DNA of 34,811 bases from Syntrophopropionicum sp964397525 (lineage in GTDB: Bacteria; Bacillota; Desulfotomaculia; Desulfotomaculales; Pelotomaculaceae), in contig CAYNIY010000014.1 of assembly GCA_964397525.1 (NCBI GenBank), positions 1 to 34,811 on the forward strand. The letters are read 5' to 3'. The notes beneath the pieces are model-generated. The model ran no database searches. It had not been told where the DNA came from and worked only from the letters and a program-made list of their open reading frames with translations. Both the position numbers and the translations under genes were made by a program. Shown piece after piece: positions 31,699-34,811 of this stretch (position 1 is its first letter; every line of letters starts with the position of its first letter).

Positions 31699-33087
31699 GT
31701 GAGCAAGCATTATGATGTAGCTATTGTCGGTTCAGGCCCGGCCGGTATTTTTGCCGCGCTTGAACTGGTCGGCGCCAAACCAGGTTTAAAAATTATTATT
31801 GTTGAAAAGGGACGGGATATTGACCAGCGTATTTGTGTAGCCCGGGAACGAGGCGGGGCCTGTGTCAATTGTTCCCCCTGTTCTACCATCTGCGGCTGGG
31901 GCGGTGCGGGAGCATTCAGTGACGGAAAGCTGACCCTTTCCACCGAGATCGGCGGCAGCCTTGAGGAATATACCGGGGCTGGCGTCCTGAATGAGCTGAT
32001 AAATTACATAGACCAGACTTATGTTAAATTTGGCGCTCCGGAGCAGGTCTATGGCCTGGAACAGGTGGAAAAAATTCAGGAGATACAGCGCCAGGCGGTG
32101 CTGTCAGAATTAAAACTGATCCCTGTCCGGATCAGGCACATGGGTACCGGCCGCTGCAAGGAAGTACTGCAGCGGATGAAGGAGTACCTGGTCTCTCATG
32201 GTGTTGAAGTGCTTACATCCTGCCAGGTGGAAGAAGTTCTGGTAAAAGATAAGCTTGTAAAAGGCATTATCACCAGGGATGGAGTAGTTATTGACGCCAA
32301 ACATGTCGTGCTGGCGCCAGGCAGAGAAGGCTCGGAGTGGCTCAGCCGGGAAGCAGGGCGCCTGGGGCTTGCTATGATGGTCAATCCGGTAGATATCGGG
32401 GTGCGGGTGGAACTGCCCGCAGCGGTTATGGACCACCTGACCAGGATTTTTTATGAAGCCAAATTCATATATTACGCCAAGACCTTCAATGATAAGGTCC
32501 GCACTTTTTGCATGAATCCCAACGGTGAAGTGGTCCTGGAGAACACGGACGGGCTGGTCACAGTAAATGGCCACAGCCACGCGTACAACAAAACCGAAAA
32601 CACTAATTTTGCGGTGTTGGTCAGCAAAACTTTCACGGAACCCTTTAAGGAACCTATCGCCTATGGCAGGCACATCGCCAGCCTGGCCAACCTTTTAGGT
32701 GGCGGGGTAATTGTCCAGAGCCTGGGAGACTTGGTTTCAGGGCACCGTTCAACCAAGGAGAGGCTGTCCAAGTGCATGACAATTCCGACTCTGCGTGAAG
32801 CGACGCCGGGGGATTTGAGCCTGGTCTTTCCTTATCGGCACCTGATGGGAATTGTTGAAATGCTGAAGGCGCTGAACAATCTGGCGCCCGGGGTATATTC
32901 CAGGTATACTCTGCTGTATGGCGTGGAGGTAAAGTTTTATTCTTCACGTCTTAGCCTGACAAAGTCCCTGGAAACCAAGGTGAAGAACCTGTTTGCCGCC
33001 GGAGATGGGGCAGGTGTGACCAGGGGGCTCTCCCAGGCTTCCGCGGCCGGTGTGCACGTGGCCAGGGAAATAGCAAATAGGATTTAG
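31699..33087 (+). CDS. COG2509 FAD-dependent oxidoreductase of unknown substrate
   Basis: A 462-residue predicted FAD enzyme. The N-terminal dinucleotide fold is VAIVGSGPAGIFAALEL near residue 7, followed by a cysteine-rich segment CVNCSPCSTICGWGGAG near residue 55 that could hold a metal or redox disulfides. The C-terminus has the second FAD contact LFAAGDGAGVTRGLSQA. This matches the uncharacterised dehydrogenase family COG2509; the substrate is unknown. The start is GTG at 31699 or ATG at 31696: GGGAGGG (31687-31693) is 5 nt from the GTG and too near the ATG. A strong promoter precedes it, and purA follows 14 bp after its stop, so they are probably co-transcribed. Confidence 0.85.
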   Translation: MSKHYDVAIVGSGPAGIFAALELVGAKPGLKIIIVEKGRDIDQRICVARERGGACVNCSPCSTICGWGGAGAFSDGKLTLSTEIGGSLEEYTGAGVLNELINYIDQTYVKFGAPEQVYGLEQVEKIQEIQRQAVLSELKLIPVRIRHMGTGRCKEVLQRMKEYLVSHGVEVLTSCQVEEVLVKDKLVKGIITRDGVVIDAKHVVLAPGREGSEWLSREAGRLGLAMMVNPVDIGVRVELPAAVMDHLTRIFYEAKFIYYAKTFNDKVRTFCMNPNGEVVLENTDGLVTVNGHSHAYNKTENTNFAVLVSKTFTEPFKEPIAYGRHIASLANLLGGGVIVQSLGDLVSGHRSTKERLSKCMTIPTLREATPGDLSLVFPYRHLMGIVEMLKALNNLAPGVYSRYTLLYGVEVKFYSSRLSLTKSLETKVKNLFAAGDGAGVTRGLSQASAAGVHVAREIANRI

Positions 33088-33101
33088 GAGGTTGTCTTAA
33101 G

Positions 33102-34388
33102 ATGTCTACAGTAGTTGTTATTGGCGCTCAATGGGGGGATGAGGGAAAAGGCAAGGTTACCGATTTCCTGGCTGAAAGAGCTGACATGGTGGTCCGCTAT
33201 ATGGGCGGAAACAATGCCGGCCACACAGTTGTTGTTGATGACCGTGAATTTAAATTACACCTGATCCCATCGGGGATTCTTTACCCTGAGAAGATGTGCA
33301 TTATCGGGAGCGGCGTGGTTGTCGATCCGGCTGCGCTGATTAAAGAACTGGAGTCCCTGGAAAAACAAGGCATCAGTACCGCCAACCTGAGAATAAGCCA
33401 GCGGGCCCACGTGATTTTCCCTTACCATCAGAAGCTTGATCAGATGGAGGAGGAGAGCAAGGGCAACAACAAGATAGGCACCACCTGCCGCGGCATAGGC
33501 CCGGCATATACCGATAAATCAGCGCGGGCTGGGATACGGGTGATTGACCTCCTGGACACAGAAGATTTTCCGGAATTGCTCAAGGCAAACATGGAAAGTA
33601 AAAACCAGGTATTGACCGAGGTATACGGCGGCAAAGCCCTTGATTACAGTGAGGTGCTTGACGCTTACAGCGGCTATGCCGAAACCTTGAGAAAATATGT
33701 GTGTGATACATCTATACTGGTTAACGATGCTGTACAGCAGGGGAAAAATATTGTCTTTGAAGGTGCCCAGGGCACCCTGCTGGACCTGGATCACGGCACC
33801 TACCCCTTTGTTACCTCATCTCACCCGACTGCCGCCGCCGCATGCCTCGGGGCGGGTATCGGTCCGACCAGGATAGGGCGCGTGATCGGTGTGACCAAAG
33901 CCTATACCACCAGGGTGGGAGAAGGCCCATTCCCCACCGAACTTAAGGATGAGACCGGCGCTTTTATCAGAAAGCAGGGCGGAGAATACGGCACCACTAC
34001 CGGCCGGGCCCGGCGCTGCGGTTGGTTTGACGGGGTGGTCGCCCGGTACGCGGTAAGGATCAACGGGTTGGATTACCTGGCTATAACCAAGCTGGACGTT
34101 TTAAGCGGCCTGGAAAAACTGCGCATTTGTACCGGGTATAACTACCGGGGAGATGTAATCACAGAATTCCCGGCCAGCCTCAAGGCTTTAAACGAATGTG
34201 TGCCTGTATATGAGGATTTACCGGGCTGGAGCGAGGATATTACCAAGGCCAGAAAACTGGAAGACCTGCCGGTTCAGGCCAGGAAATATTTGGAGCGAAT
34301 CAGCGAGGTGTCCGGCGCGCCCATAGGCCTGATTGGCGTGGGCAGCAGGCGGACCCAGACCATATTGACTGTTGATTTGTATAAATAA
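33102..34388 (+). CDS. purA: Adenylosuccinate synthetase
   Basis: GTP-dependent enzyme joining aspartate to IMP, the first committed step to AMP. The 428-residue length is typical. The N-terminal GTP-binding loop GAQWGDEGKGKVTD contains the catalytic Asp, and GGNNAGHT holds the catalytic His. Further family blocks are FEGAQGTLLDLDHGTYPFVT and, near the C-terminus, GVGSRRTQTI. ATG at 33102 has AGGAGG about 9 nt upstream. It shares a unit with the COG2509 gene; placement after dnaB is common in Firmicutes. Confidence 0.98.
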   Translation: MSTVVVIGAQWGDEGKGKVTDFLAERADMVVRYMGGNNAGHTVVVDDREFKLHLIPSGILYPEKMCIIGSGVVVDPAALIKELESLEKQGISTANLRISQRAHVIFPYHQKLDQMEEESKGNNKIGTTCRGIGPAYTDKSARAGIRVIDLLDTEDFPELLKANMESKNQVLTEVYGGKALDYSEVLDAYSGYAETLRKYVCDTSILVNDAVQQGKNIVFEGAQGTLLDLDHGTYPFVTSSHPTAAAACLGAGIGPTRIGRVIGVTKAYTTRVGEGPFPTELKDETGAFIRKQGGEYGTTTGRARRCGWFDGVVARYAVRINGLDYLAITKLDVLSGLEKLRICTGYNYRGDVITEFPASLKALNECVPVYEDLPGWSEDITKARKLEDLPVQARKYLERISEVSGAPIGLIGVGSRRTQTILTVDLYK

Positions 34389-34455
34389 CAGTGCCGGCCC
34401 GGGTCAAAATAAAGCTTGTTTGATCAGCGAAGCCGTGAAGCCCTCACATTAGTAG

Positions 34456-34485
34456 TTGACTCCAGATACGAATTTATAGTAACAT
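34456..34485 (+). promoter_or_regulatory. Candidate promoter of tRNA-Lys
   Basis: TTGACT (34456-34461) is 18 nt upstream of TAACAT (34480-34485), 20 nt before the tRNA. The -10 matches four of six bases. Confidence 0.4.
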
Positions 34486-34505
34486 GTTTAAATGTAGGGT
34501 TTCCT

Positions 34506-34581
34506 GGGCCATTAGCTCAGTTGGTAGAGCACCTGACTTTTAATCAGGGTGTCGCTGGTTCGAGTCCAGCATGGCTCACCA
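34506..34581 (+). tRNA. tRNA-Lys (anticodon TTT)
   Basis: A 76-nt cloverleaf: acceptor GGGCCAT pairs with ATGGCTC (one G-T), the D-arm holds TAGCTCAGTTGGTAGAGC, the anticodon loop is CTTTTAA within CCTGA/TCAGG, and the T-loop is TTCGAGT. Discriminator A and CCA (34579-34581) are encoded. Confidence 0.97.
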
Positions 34582-34596
34582 AATAATTATTGCTAT

Positions 34597-34620
34597 TACG
34601 GGCAGCAGGGGCTGCCCGTA
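34597..34620 (+). terminator. Hairpin after tRNA-Lys
   Basis: TACGGGCAGC and GCTGCCCGTA form a perfect 10-bp stem with an AGGG loop, 15 nt after the tRNA. No U-rich tail follows, so it may be a processing or weak termination structure. Confidence 0.45.
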
Positions 34621-34643
34621 ATTGATTCAGGGGCTCCCAAATC

Positions 34644-34672
34644 TTGATTTTTAAATTCAAAAAAGCTATAAT
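34644..34672 (+). promoter_or_regulatory. Promoter of tRNA-Gly
   Basis: TTGATT (34644-34649) is 17 nt upstream of a perfect TATAAT (34667-34672). The start would be near 34679, only about 5 nt before the tRNA. Confidence 0.7.
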
Positions 34673-34683
34673 ATTAAAACCGG

Positions 34684-34758
34684 GCGGGTGTAGCTCAACG
34701 GTAGAGCATCAGCTTCCCAAGCTGAGGGTTGCGAGTTCGATCCTCGTCACCCGCTCCA
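34684..34758 (+). tRNA. tRNA-Gly (anticodon CCC)
   Basis: A 75-nt cloverleaf: acceptor GCGGGTG pairs with CACCCGC, the D-arm holds TAGCTCAACGGTAGAGC, the anticodon loop is TTCCCAA within TCAGC/GCTGA, and the T-loop is TTCGATC. Discriminator T and CCA (34756-34758) are encoded. It reads GGG codons. Confidence 0.97.
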
Positions 34759-34811
34759 ATTAAAAAGACAATGCAGTTTAGCATAAAAGCTATAAAACAT
34801 AAATGCCTGGA

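Noticed and set aside
1..34811. CRISPR array, prophage, transposase gene or toxin-antitoxin pair
   Set aside because: No regularly spaced direct repeats and no protein resembling these systems were seen anywhere in the window.

Overview
The window is the replication-origin region of a Bacillota chromosome, most likely a Clostridia member of the Desulfotomaculum/Pelotomaculum type (Peptococcaceae in the older sense). This placement rests on gene order, strong GGAGG-type ribosome binding sites, the mix of ATG, GTG and many TTG starts, a T-box leader, and a family of short hairpin repeats. It is inferred by eye without a database search; the phylum is firm, the genus is a guess.

Layout: oriC lies around dnaA. 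Every gene to its left (about 36-15133) is on the minus strand and every gene to its right (15484-34758) is on the plus strand, so all genes are co-oriented with replication forks leaving the origin. The left arm reads outward as dnaA, dnaN, recF, remB, gyrB, gyrA, pdxS, pdxT, a T-box-controlled serine operon (class V aminotransferase, then serA) and serS. The right arm reads rpmH, rnpA, yidD, yidC, jag, mnmE, mnmG, rsmG, parA, parB, a parS site, a phosphoribosyltransferase, a CvpA-like membrane protein, an M18 aminopeptidase, a DUF951 protein, rpsF, ssb, rpsR, a DUF2232 membrane protein, rplI, dnaB, a COG2509 FAD enzyme, purA, tRNA-Lys(TTT) and tRNA-Gly(CCC).

How the genes work together: the centre is a replication and segregation block (DnaA, clamp, RecF, gyrase, ParAB-parS, SSB, DnaB). 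It is interleaved with RNA processing and protein-export genes (RNase P protein, YidC/YidD/Jag, MnmEG, RsmG). The left end holds PLP synthesis (PdxST) beside a PLP-dependent aminotransferase, SerA and SerRS, that is, cofactor, serine synthesis and serine charging together.

No CRISPR, prophage, transposase gene or defence system is present. The most unusual content is intergenic. Three copies of a 55-bp hairpin element are present, two of them joined in the same order to a two-hairpin module bounded by TGTAGG and CCTACA. A further inverted repeat, a dnaA promoter whose -35 sits inside a DnaA-box-like site, a terminator-like hairpin and a perfect inverted repeat in the dnaA leader, and a DUF951 gene that appears to start with ATC are also seen.
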